Below, piece after piece: positions 10,484 through 20,500 of a DNA stretch of 64,000 nucleotides (positions within the stretch are counted from its first letter, which is position 1; every line of letters begins with the position of its first letter). The DNA comes from Meghimatium bilineatum. Lineage: Eukaryota > Mollusca > Gastropoda > Stylommatophora > Philomycidae. Position numbers and translations under genes: made by a program. The stretch spans positions 15,775,444 through 15,839,443 of the forward strand of contig CM067304.1 of the NCBI GenBank assembly GCA_034231615.1, written 5' to 3'. A model generated the notes under the pieces. It was not told where the DNA came from. It was given only the letters and a program-made list of their open reading frames with translations, and ran no database searches.

Positions 10484-11570
10484 GAGTTTGACATGTCTAC
10501 ACAGCAAGTCCTGTTTTCTTAATAAATGCTGCTGTATTTGAAAGCTCGTCAGTGTTCCCAAACATCTGTCTGTGGATATCCATCTCTGTAGGCCAGTGTT
10601 CTTCCTTTAACTGGTTTAGTGTATTGCAATCGTGTAGGATATGTTCTGCTGTCTGTGCTGCCTGCCCACAAAGACACAGTGGTGATGGTACCAGTCTTAG
10701 TCTATTTAAGTGGCTGTTTAATCTGTTGTGTCCTGTTCTGAGGCGGAAGACAATAACCTGCTCTGCTCTGTTGAGATATTGGTAATTGTCTTCTTCTTCT
10801 TCTTCTGCGTTCGTTCTCAAACTCCTGCATATTAGCAGGATGTAGTCCGGAGAACGGAATGCGTTGTGCCATGGTTTACAGCATTGCTGCGATATCTGCG
10901 CCTTTCGGCCTGACACATCCGACTTCAGCATGGCTTTGGGTCAATGACCCTATATGGGATGGGACAGCCAACTCCATCACATAACCTACTTAGTCGCCTT
11001 TTACGACATGCGTTTAAAGTAAACAGTGTTGCTATTCTTTGCTCCCCTTTCGGGACCCGCCAACACACGAGCGTTTTGGGTGGTCGACTTTCCTGATGGC
11101 TTTGATGAGGGTCTTCTTTTCTTGGTATGTGATTTCTTGGTCTTTTTGTTCCTGTGTTGCTCCATCCTTTGCCAGTCTGACTGCCTCTTCATTTCCTGGT
11201 ATGCCACAGTGGGATGGTATCCACTGTAGTACTACCCTTCTGTGGATGCTCACTTCTCGCATTGCTATCTTCAGGTCTGGCAGTTTATCGCTGTCAAGGG
11301 CTTGTAGGACAGACAAGAAGAAATCTGTAAGAAAGACCACCTGCTGTCATTGACGTGTTATGTTTTTAATTATTTCTGCAGCCATGTTTAAAGCCTGTAC
11401 TTCTGCTAAGTAGTTGGAGCAGAATATTCCAATTTATGAACATGTGGATTTATTTTTTTTTCTTGATATTTTATGTACACGCCAGCACCTCCATTCTTTA
11501 CTGCTCTGGTTGCTGATCCGTTGGTGTATACATGCTTCTCTGGGGTAAATATCTTCAATCATGTTGCATA
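10484..11570 (-). mobile_element. L-A non-LTR relic split by an S2 insertion
   Basis: - strand. 11063-11535 is RNase H: YTNGSATRAVKNGGAGVYIK, VFLTDFFLSVLQALDSDKLP, LQWIPSHCGIPGNEEAVRLAK. 10497-10787 is the C-terminal tail with CLCGQAAQTAEHILHDC, then the end GAACGAGAAGAAGAAG. The first catalytic Asp is Asn here (YTNGS) and the third Asp of NEKAD is Val. Frameshift near 11345. Confidence 0.88.
10788..11063 (-). mobile_element. S2 retroposon inserted in L-A
   Basis: About 276 bp, GAA tail at left, CGTGTGTTG-type 5' end at right. The uninterrupted site is visible at about 6590 (..GTTGACCACCC AAAAGACAATTACC..). No clear TSD can be drawn because the target itself is T-rich next to the tail. Confidence 0.85.
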
Positions 11571-11640
11571 CTATTATTTTTTGTTTTAAGATTATTCAGT
11601 TATCTCATAGTGTACCAATACTTGTTGTTTATGGTGGTAC

Positions 11641-13377
11641 CAGAGGCGTACCAAGGGTGGTGTGTGGGGGGGGGGGCGTGCGGTCGCACCGGGCATCAAG
11701 ACTTGATGGGCATCAAAATGCCTCTCAAAATAATTAAAACTTTGAAATGGGGTTTAAGTGTCTTTGCCGTGCCAAAGTTGATGCCCCCGCACCGTTAAAA
11801 AAATTCTATTTTTTTCTTGTTAAACACATTTGGCCATCGTGTGTCTGTTGAAGATTCTTTTATCGACTTTATTGACACAGAAAAAAAAATTCCGCCGGGA
11901 TTGCAAGATTGATTTTGAAGAAGTTAGAGGCGGACGACCTCGACATCATGGACTGCCGAGGTCAAGGGTACAATAGCACTGTTGTGATGAAAGGGGAACA
12001 TTCGGGAGTTTAGAAACGGATTTGCGATATAAATCCAAAAGCCCAGCATATTGCCTGTTCTAACCATAGCTTAAACCTAGCTAGAATTCATGCGGCACGA
12101 GAAGAAATAAACTCTGTGACCTTCTTCGGCACGCTTGATCGTCTGCACACCTTCCTCTCCAATTTCACTCACTGTTGTGAAGTGCTGATGAAAACTACTG
12201 GAATTAGTCTCAAACGATTAGCCGAAACACGCTGGAGCCGAGAGGTGAAGTGGTCAAAATGGTTTAAAGCCACTTTCTGAAGATTCTGGAAACCTTGAAA
12301 TTTTAACTGAGAGAACCGAAAATTCGGAAACGAGTCCGCGGCTGACAGCTTGCTGGTGGCGATGCAGTCATTCGCGTTCTTGACGTATCTAGGGTTCTGT
12401 TCTTAGCTCCAGTTTTAATGAAAATAAATGACACCAGGCATATATGCAGAAGAAGAGCTTGAGCGTTCAGGCTTGTGCAGCAAAAATGAAAGCTTTGAGT
12501 GAATTCCTCACAACTTCGAGGGAAAGAGTAACCGATGCGAGTTTGAGCTATGCGCAGTCGGTGTGTTCTGAACTTGGAATCCCTACGGAGCCACAGCTGC
12601 GAATACGTCGTAAAAAGAACATGCCTGGAGAAGAAGCCGCCGATGCCGGGTTAAGCTACAGAAATAAACTTTGGTTGGAAATATGTGCTTCCGTGGACAG
12701 AGTGAATCAAGAGAGTTCAACAAGAATTGCACAAATGCATGAGGTTGCTGACAAGTTTGGCTTTCTTTCTCCAAAGCAACTGTTAGACGATCGAGTCGAC
12801 ATTGATCTTCACAACGCTCCTTTATGATGACATCGACAAGGATGATTTTTTACTCCAGAGAAAGTGACTAATGAATTTTGTCGCAGCATCTTCGGTCATG
12901 AACTTAAAGGACCAAGGGCCTATGAAATTACTTGTCTTCATTCAGAAACATCAGCTTTCCCATTCAGTACCCAACATTGTCATCTTACTGTGTATGTTCC
13001 TAACTCTTGGAGTTAGTATAGCGACACGTAAAAAAAAGTTTCTCCAAACTCAAATTAATCAAAAACTATCGCAGGTCAACTATGAGCAACAGGAGATTAA
13101 ACAAACTCGCAATTATATCAATCGAACATTAGCTGGTCAATGATGTGAGCTTCTACACAGTCATTAATAACTTCGCTAGTCAAAAAGCTCGTAAAGTAAA
13201 TTTGTAATTTTAAATTTACATTTTAAAATTTATTTCTATCTTTGTTAAATGTGGATAAAATCGATAATATTAATAAACTTGTAAAAAGGTACTCGGAATT
13301 TTTAAAATCAATTTCAGACAGGTGGGGGGTCAAAATATTCATCGCACCGGGTTGCAATTACCCTATCCACGCCGCTG
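11641..13377 (+). mobile_element. Decayed hAT transposon (ZMYM1/TTF-type transposase)
   Basis: 12032-12280 reads NPKAQHIACSNHSLNLARIH.. through FFGTLDRLHTF and TTGISLKRLAETRWSREVKW. 12444-12827 continues the middle domain. 12890-13140, across a frameshift near 13040, gives SVPNIVILLCMFLTLGVSIA then SKLKLIKNYRRSTMSN..LAIISIE, the hAT dimerisation domain. Ends start CAGAGGCGTACCAAGG (11641) and close with the reverse complement of CAGCGGCGTGGATAGG (13377). At least three shifts or stops: inactive. Edges are approximate and no exact 8-bp TSD was found for this pair. Confidence 0.85.
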
Positions 13378-13593
13378 TCCAGAGGTGAGGAGGAAAAGGA
13401 AATTTTTTGGAAAGTCACGAAGATTACACTATCAACATCTGACCGGGACTCTGAGTCTATATACACTGGGATGTCTGTTGGAGCGGAGGGCGGAGCATAT
13501 ATGGGAATGCTCCGCCTACTGTGAAGCCAATTTCTAATCAAGAATCAAGAATTAAAATCGACTGGTTCGCAGAATGCATAGACTTGTACACAG

Positions 13594-13765
13594 TGGCGAA
13601 GCGTGGGTTAATGGCGCCCGGGGCGGAATAATAATTTTCCGTCCTTGTGACATGAAAAAAATATGTCAGTGATTGTGAAAGACTGGACGAAAATAAATTT
13701 GCCGCCCTCCCGATGATGCCACCCAGGGCGGTCCGCACCTCCGTCTCCGCCTCGCTACGCCACTG
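13594..13765. mobile_element. hAT-like MITE
   Basis: Starts CAGTGGCGAAGCGTGG and ends CCTCGCTACGCCACTG, i.e. near-identical terminal inverted repeats of hAT type around about 140 bp of non-coding sequence. Alternatively 13765 is the far end of a larger composite starting at 11641: the flanks GGTGGTAC and AGTAGCAC differ by three transitions. Confidence 0.65.
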
Positions 13766-13789
13766 AGTAGCACGAGCCTCTGCACTTCT

Positions 13790-13905
13790 ATTTCCCGGAT
13801 GCACAATGAGGAGGTACTTTTGGATCTTAGTTATCTGCTAACCCTGGGTCCACCGAGAGCAATGCGGTACCTTTCGCACCCCTGCTTATATTGATTGTTG
13901 GATCT
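13790..13905 (-). repeat. R retroposon 5' fragment
   Basis: GAGGTAC..TTGGATCTTAGTTATCTGCTAACCCTGGGTCCACC and the TTTCGCACCCC edge match the 5' end of R (copies at 21.3 and 61.3 kb). Confidence 0.8.
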
Positions 13906-13949
13906 TCTCTCGCTGTCTGATAATTATATATTTGTGAAATATTATATAT

Positions 13950-14233
13950 CTTCTTCTTCTTCTTCTGCGTTCGTTCTCAAACTCCTGCAGATTAGCAGGA
14001 TGTAGTCCGGAGAACTGAATGCGATGTGTCATGGTTTACAGCAATGCTGCGATATCTGCTCCTTTCTGCCTGACACATCCGACTTCAGCATGGCTTTGAG
14101 TCACTGACCCTATATGGGATGGAACAGCCAACTCCATCCTATAACCTCCTTAGTCACCTTTTATAACATTCGTGGAAGGTACACAGTGTTGCTATTCTTT
14201 GCTCCCCTTTCGGGCCCCGGCAACACACAGGGG
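13950..14233 (-). mobile_element. S2 retroposon, full length, 14-bp TSD
   Basis: 284 bp; perfect TSD GAAATATTATATAT at 13936-13949 and 14234-14247. Same structure as 8171-8455. Confidence 0.93.
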
Positions 14234-14319
14234 GAAATATTATATATAATAATAGCCGTCAACGCAGGCGATGACGACAACAACTTCAGAAATGTGTTGT
14301 TGTATGTGCAGAAAATCAT

Positions 14320-14720
14320 CCCATGTGAGTTTAAGTGTTTAAGAAAAGCAGATATGATTACCAAACTAGACAGAGTAAGAAACGAGGATATTAGAAAAAG
14401 GAGTAGGAATAATACATTGTATTAAATATATAGAACGTCAGCAGATAAAGTGGTTTGGTAACCGTTTGAGAATGGACCCAAGCCAATTACCACAGAGAGC
14501 TCATAACAAACGATCAGCTGGACACAGAAAAGAGAAGACCAAGAAAGATGGATCGATAACATCACGACCATCCTCCACAAACAGTACGAATCAGGCATCA
14601 CATCTGGCCTTGAACAGAAACTTACAGCTCTCACACTTACGCTTAACAGCAAGTGTGGATGCTATCAACCAGCGTCCACCCGGAATAGACGATAGTTGCT
14701 GTATTTTCTAGTGTGTTCAT
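14320..14720 (+). mobile_element. L-F reverse-transcriptase C-terminal relic
   Basis: FKCLRKADMITKLDRVRNEDIRKR then, in other frames, WFGN..RMDPSQLPQRA and RWIDNITTILHKYESGITSG. This is the usual tail following the RT thumb in jockey/CR1-like elements. Shifted at least twice. Confidence 0.75.
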
Positions 14721-14763
14721 CGGACATGACTGAAAAATTAAATACTATCATAGAATTACGGCA

Positions 14764-15270
14764 ATGGCGCTGGCAAAATTAAAACAGATAAAGAAACTAT
14801 GGCAAGGTACTAACATAAGAACCAAATTGTTTTTACTACGAACATGTGTATTTCCTGTGGCGACATATGGATGTGAAGCATGGACACTAAATAAAACAGT
14901 GGCCAAGAGAATAACATCATTTGTATTAAAGTGTTATAGAAGAGTTTTGAGAATACCATGGACAGCGAAGAAAACAAACCAGGAGGTGTTACGAACAATT
15001 AACGTCCAGGAAGGCTGGCTTCTGAACACTATATTAAAGAAAAAGGTAGCTTTTTTCGGTCATATTAAGAGACACGACGGCATGGATAATGTTAATGGAG
15101 GGGATGATAGACGGCAACAGGGACAAAGGACGACCAAGACAACGTTGAACAAAAGACTTTCAAGAATGCCTGCGCATATCACTGGAAGATTCAGGGCAAC
15201 TTGCTCAAGACCGCGGAGAATTCAAGAAATCCATAGGAAAGACTACGTTCTGGAAAGAATATGTCACTTG
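14764..15270 (+). mobile_element. L-B reverse-transcriptase C-terminal relic, best preserved
   Basis: [61 protein letters not shown], an uninterrupted frame of over 100 residues. It then decays and ends at about 15270 in an ATG-rich run. Non-LTR element C-terminus. The catalytic palm is not included. Confidence 0.88.
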
Positions 15271-15470
15271 ATGATGATCATAGAATTGCATGCCACATTT
15301 GGGACATGTATGATCAGAATTGGACGTCTGTGTGTTCGTTTGTGTGTTTTGTGGGATCACGTTTTCTTCGTGTCCCTGAGATTTGATGATCCTCTGCGAT
15401 GAAAGAGACGTTGCTGATGTAGCTGCTCCATACCGGGAGATTCTGAGCGACAGACTCCCTGGAGGATGTT

Positions 15471-15718
15471 AAAAAGAATAGCAACACTGTTTACCGTCCA
15501 CGCATGTCGTAAAAGGCGACTAAGGAGGTTATGGGATGGAGTTGGCTGTCCCATCCCATATAGGGTAAGTGACCCAAAGCCATGCTGAAGTCGGATGTGT
15601 CAGGACGAAAGGCGCAGATATCGCAGCAATGCTGTAAACCATGACACAACGCATTCCGTTCTCCGGACTACATCCTGCTAATCTGCAGGAATTTGAGAAC
15701 GATCGCAGAAGAAGAATA
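15471..15718 (+). mobile_element. S2 retroposon, + orientation
   Basis: From AAAAAGAATAGCAAC to GATCGCAGAAGAAGAAT. The 5' 35 bp of the consensus is missing. Abuts the RT relic at 15.73 kb. Confidence 0.85.
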
Positions 15719-15729
15719 TCTGCACAGAG

Positions 15730-16400
15730 AATATATTTAAACATATAGAAGAAATACCATGACTCAAGCTCAATGGGAAATAATAACCTGAGATATGCAG
15801 ATGACACTGTTCTTTTAGCAGAAAGGGAACGTGAACTACAAAAACTAATTGTTCAAGTCAATAAATCAAGTAAAGAATATTGACTGGGTATAAATCCCCC
15901 CCCCCCCCAAAAAAAAAAACAACAACAACAACACTATGATAATCAGCACAAACACAAAAGAGCAAGAGCTCTTCTCATAAACATACATGGAGAGAAACTA
16001 CAACAGGTAAAACATTATAAATAACCAAATGGTCAGATGGTGTCCGACAAAGTGGATGGTGCCGCAGTAACCTAATGAACAAATAGTAACGCAAAATGAG
16101 GTAAACAGGTTACTAAAACACTTACCTAGCCTATTTTGTTTTTTATTTTGTCGTTATCTGTTGTTTGTCTCTTGAAAAAGGTTCAATTTGAGCCGATAAG
16201 TGGAGAATTGTCCTGTTTAGTTTTATTGTATGTTTTTTTAAAAATATATTTTTATTAATAGGCTAGGTAAGTGTTTTAGTAACCTGTTTACCTCATTTTG
16301 CGTTACTAAAACATTATAAATATCGTGGACACATAGTCACAAATGACGGCACACGTGAAACAGAATTTAAAAGAAGAACATGAATGGCTAAAAGTACCTT
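15730..16400 (+). mobile_element. L-D RT palm relic with intact YADD, split by a fold-back element
   Basis: LRYADDTVLLAERERELQKL at about 15787-15850, with YADD codons at 15794-15805. Then LLINIHGEKLQQVKHYKY and, beyond the insertion at 16024-16306, RGHIVTNDGTRETEFKRRT. This is the catalytic palm and following segment of a non-LTR RT. A stop (KEY*) and a C/A homopolymer at 15897-15920 break it. Confidence 0.85.
16024..16306. mobile_element. Fold-back element with 51-bp perfect inverted arms and 16-bp TSD
   Basis: Perfect TSD TAAAACATTATAAATA at 16008-16023 and 16307-16322, inside the L-D relic. Arms 16085-16135 and 16257-16307 are identical when inverted (51/51). The loop has CTTGAAAAAGGTTCAATTTG followed by AGCCGATAAG, an imperfect hairpin like the GAAGG..GCCGAAAC signature seen in Penelope-like element ends. 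That class assignment is inference. Confidence 0.85.
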
Positions 16401-16880
16401 CAATCTATCTATCTATTAGCTGTGTCCCTTGTTTGCCTTGCGGCGTCAGGGGTGGAAGATTTCTCTGGAGATGGCCTTCTTGTGCGTTGTTTGTAAGCTT
16501 GTTCCTGTGGCTTCTTTGATCCATCTTTTACATGGCTTGCCTCTGGATTTATAGCCGTTATGTCTATGTGTCATGACCATTTGTGGCATGCTATCTGTCG
16601 GTAGTCTGGAAGTGTGTGAAAACCACTTGCTCTGTTGTCGTTTGATGTGTTCCAATACTGGTATTGTTTTGGTTATCTGTCTGATGTTATCGTTTCTAAT
16701 TCCATCTCTTAATGACATTCCGAGTATTCTTCGTAGACATGTCATTTCTGTTGTCAATATTTTGCTGTTGTCTTGTGCTGTCATTATCCAGGTGTGGCAC
16801 TGGTAACATAGTGATGGAATTATAATAGTCTTGTATAATGCAACTTTAGTGTCTATGTTGACATTTGTGTTCTATAAAAA
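16395..16880 (-). mobile_element. L-E reverse-transcriptase C-terminal relic with (TAGA)n tail
   Basis: - strand: ALYKTIIIPSLCY, then TEMTCLRRILGMSLRDGIRN, NIRQITKTIPVLEHIKRQQS, KWFSHTSRLPTDSMPQ and GKPCKRWIKEATG, the classic non-LTR thumb/tail. It ends in a (TAGA)n microsatellite at 16400-16420. Frame open for 112 codons. Confidence 0.85.
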
Positions 16881-16989
16881 AGTAAATGGAAGTGCATTTA
16901 GGTCAAAAATAATTGTTACGCGTCATCTGTACTATTTTGTTGCATATTCATTTTATCTCTTCACTTTCCTTAAAGATGGCAAAAATTAA

Positions 16990-17062
16990 TGTTTCCGCTG
17001 GGGCTTGAACCCAGGACCTTCCGCGTGTTAGGCGGATGTGATAACCACTACACTACGGAAAC
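16990..17062 (-). tRNA. tRNA-Val (anticodon AAC)
   Basis: On the - strand a 73-nt cloverleaf starts GTTTCCG and closes with CGGAAAC plus discriminator A. The D arm has GTGTAGTGGTTATCAC (A box). The anticodon loop is CTAACAC on a TCCGC/GCGGA stem. The T arm is CTGGGTTCAAGCCCCAG (B box). TTTTT about 6 nt downstream is a Pol III terminator. It closely resembles animal tRNA-Val(AAC) and has no mismatches suggesting a pseudogene. It lies about 480 bp upstream of, and divergent from, the FET start. Confidence 0.93.
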
Positions 17063-17462
17063 CTACACAGTAGAGAGATCAATGAATATATATTAATAAA
17101 ATGTATTAATATAATTAATTTGTATGAGATGATACTAACATTAAAATAGCAAAATATTATATATATATGTAAAATATTGTAGATATACAGTATAATATCT
17201 TATAAATTAGTATTGTAACAATTAAACAAATATATTTTGAAGAATTCCCCAGTAGCATCATGTGACTATCTAGCAATATGCCAGAAAGCACATATTTTTC
17301 TTGAAGAACTACATTGTTTATGTAAAAAAACAAAACCATTTAGTTAGTTAATTATATACAATATAGCATAAACCGCAGACTATACAGAACTATTTAAACT
17401 ATATTATTTTTTGCTATAATTGCTAATTAATTTGAACTAATTTGCACATTTCACTGACAAAA
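17063..17462. other. AT-rich DNA between tRNA-Val and FET
   Basis: Very AT-rich, TA-repeat patches near 17155. No gene seen; possible FET promoter sequence. Confidence 0.4.
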
Positions 17463-17479
17463 TCTTTTTTGACCTAACT

Positions 17480-17544
17480 GCACTTCCATTGACTGGCTTT
17501 CTCTTTGCGTCAGGCAGGGTTACACAAAAGAAAAGACTGTTAAA
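17480..17544 (+). promoter_or_regulatory. Proposed FET 5' leader / start region
   Basis: The 65 bases before the proposed ATG include a pyrimidine run CTTTCTCTTT at 17497-17506, which could be a transcription start, and TGCGTCAG at 17506-17513, which could instead be the acceptor of a 5'UTR intron. No TATA box is obvious. RNA data would decide. Confidence 0.3.
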
Positions 17545-17557
17545 ATGGCTAGCGCAC
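17545..17557 (+). CDS. FET exon 1 (coding part, MASA)
   Basis: ATG GCT AGC GCA C followed by GTGAGT. The start sits in a good context (A at -3, G at +4) and encodes MASA. It ends in phase 1 with C, which joins the AA opening exon 2 to give Gln (MASAQYGAYGQ). Human FUS and EWSR1 also begin MAS and also have a very short first coding exon. Chosen because it is the only upstream ATG I found with a consensus donor in the right phase. The 8159-bp intron that follows makes this inference, not proof. Confidence 0.72.
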
Positions 17558-20500
17558 GTGAGTTATAATTGTGTTGAAATATGTCTGTTTATGTTACTGC
17601 TGAGTACCATGATTTGTGTGTTATATATTACTTGACATTTATTCTGGGTTTATGTGTAAAAAGGATTCGTTGTATTGGGTATTACTCGGCATAAATGTGA
17701 TGCACAAATGTCACAAGTTTTCAAAATTGAAGATGGCGTCTGTCGCCGCCGAGATGACAGCATTATATAGGCATTAGCACTAATCGAAATATTTCCGCAA
17801 AAAGATATTTAGAGTAATGTCCCTTGATAAAAATGCCATGTGCCGACATTTTCATTTTTTCATGGACCACGTGTGTACTATCCAATGGAATTGTCATTTA
17901 GTGACGCCACGCAGCTTTAGATCATATAAAAGTGAACTGTATACTATTTATAATCCATTTCTGCAGTGTATTAAGATTAGGTATGTTGGAGATACCTTAT
18001 CTACAATTAACACCAAGCAATTAAACAAGACGAGGTAGGTGTTTTTTGTCTTTGCACACGTATATTTCTAAATTTTGATTAAAGTTAATATGTGAAACCA
18101 TGTCTAACATATTCAGCAACCATTTCTATCTTTATGTACCAAATTTTAACATTTCTAGAAGTACCTATTAATTATTATTAAATTTTAAAAATGCTATGGT
18201 GATCGACCGACCACGCTACTAACTTTAGAGTTCGTTTTCGGCTGTTCAATGTTGCCGCGCCGTTAATTATCGATATTCGTGTATAATGTTAAAAATTTAA
18301 GTTACAGTTTAATGAATTTCTACATCTTATCATCCTTTAGTTAATTTAATGTGACACTATGTACTAGTGTTTATTGAAATGTCTTCAAACAGTATTGTAT
18401 TAAATTATTCAAGGGTACAGATAAAAAAAACATGTCAGCGCGTCAGAATGCTTGCAGCCCATGTTACCATGACGATGACAAGTGTTTGTGTCTCACTGTC
18501 ACTGTAATCGAACTCAGATAGCTTCTATTCAAACATTATTAGTAGGTCTAGGTATAAATTAGAATTACCGTAAAGATAATTTTTAAGATGCATTATTGGA
18601 TATTCTATTTAATTCTGATAGTGACAGTGATGTTATGACTGGAGACCTAATGCATAAGGCTTTAGGCATCTGGGTTCCCTCATCCCTCCCACCCACACTT
18701 TACTTTCTTGCTGGCGTATCTCTGTCTCTGGGCTTCCGTCTATCCACCACATATTTTTTTCTTCTTTTCTTTTTTCCTCTTGTATTCTCCACCTCTGCAT
18801 TTTTCATCCTCTGTTCCAAACCTCCTACTTAGTTATTCGCCATACAGTTCCTGTACTCTAGTCAGTTGGCATTCGCTATGTCCTATCTTACCTCCAGAAT
18901 TTTCTTATTAATTAGCCCCAATTATGCCTGACAATTGGTACAGTATATTCAACAGATGCGTCTTGCCTTCCCGAACACAAAAAAGTATAATTTGTATGGT
19001 GTTTTATCATAAATAAGTGAAATAATTAATAATTAGACAATTAAATTACAAGTAAATTATGCAAATTAGCCACCATTTTGAATATTAATTAGCCCCAATT
19101 ATGCCTGACAATTGGTACAGTATATTCAACAGATGCGTCTTGCCTTCCCGAACACAAAAATGTATAGTTTTATGCATATATTATCATAAATAACTGAAAT
19201 ATTTCATAAAATGCTAGTTCTGCTTCAATTCTTGGTCACAACTTTCATCATCAGTCCATTCATATTTTATTATATGCTCTCATGTAATTATCTTTTCCTG
19301 AAATTTCGACAAAAAAAATTCATAACTTTTCACAGAATCGACCTACAGACTTGGTTGAGGTATCGTTGAATTGCAAATTTCAAGGGCTATCTAACTGTGG
19401 TGTTTATAATGTTATAAACCCAATTTGAAAATTTAGTGCTAATACCTACATTATATATAATGTCAGTATAATTGCACAAGCTATTGGAAAGATGCTAATG
19501 AATTTTGGTATCGCCTGAATTTTATTTTTTACAGCTAGTGAACTATAACTATTGGAAAGATGTACATGTCCTGTGAAAGTTTTTTTGAAACAAGCATCAT
19601 TTTCATATATATTTTCATGTGTTGGTGTGTTGTCTGTTGAGACTTGATCGCTAAAAAATAATATATGGCGGCAGCCATGATAAGGGAACATGCAGTCTTG
19701 TTTGTGTCAGAAATTATAGGTAGGCCCTAATATATAAAATATTTACAAAATATGTTGTCCATTATCCTAAAGTCAGTTGCATCCAACAGGAAGGCACAAT
19801 CTTGGTAAATCTTGCTTTCTGGCGTCAACTATGTTATAAATAGCACACTGTTTACATTTTTAAGTAGGTGAGGTCACGGAATTCCGCTAGAAAAACTGTC
19901 AGCCAATGAAATGCAGCACACAGTGACGTCACACCGTCAAGCAACTGTATGCGTGGCGGACATTAAAAAAAATATTTGATCGATTTGTCCAGTAGTTTCT
20001 TCATCAGCGTTCGCTCTCAAATAACCACAACGAATATTTCATGTGATTTCCGCCAGGGAGCGTAAAGTACGTTGTGCTGCAAGTTCCACAGTAAAACTGA
20101 TTATTTGCACCCCGGTTGGGCCACTTGTGATCAGGACGTCCGAAGTCCAGCACATCCGTTTTCGTCATTCCTTTATTTCGGGTTTGGTCCCTAGTCCGTG
20201 ACAGCCTGTGTATATGTCGCAAGGCACGAAGGTGTGTAGTGCCTCTTCGCCAAGACGCTTGTCGAGCGCATCTATCTGGCACGAGGTGCTCCACCGTCTA
20301 TAAACCCATCTCGTGCAATTGGACGAACTCTGCCTGTGTCCATCGGGTACTGAACCTTTTCTCATCCGCGAGCCTGGTTCCGTATGAGAAAGAACTCGCC
20401 AGAAGAGTTGGACCCTGGCTTGTGTGCTCTCCTACCCGAGGCGTCGTTCACGAACATCGTGAACCCATCGCACAAGTTTGAGTCTCATACCATGCGTTTT

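Larger units (their letters stand above)
16875..17495. repeat. Inverted repeat pair flanking the tRNA-Val
   Basis: About 33 bp at 16875-16907 (core TGGAAGTGCATTTAGGTCAA) recurs inverted at 17463-17495 with roughly four mismatches. The segment between contains the tRNA-Val gene and AT-rich DNA. It could be a decayed MITE that contains the tRNA; I see no clear target duplication. Confidence 0.45.

Noticed and set aside
16150..16230. Hammerhead ribozyme in the fold-back element loop
   Set aside because: The conserved CTGANGA and GAAAC cores are not both present; only a Penelope-like hairpin resemblance remains.
17733..17777. Alternative start ATGGCGTCTGTCGCC as FET exon 1
   Set aside because: Good Kozak but no donor in a phase that joins exon 2; hits a stop after 14 codons. 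The ATG at 17545 fits phase, donor and MAS start.
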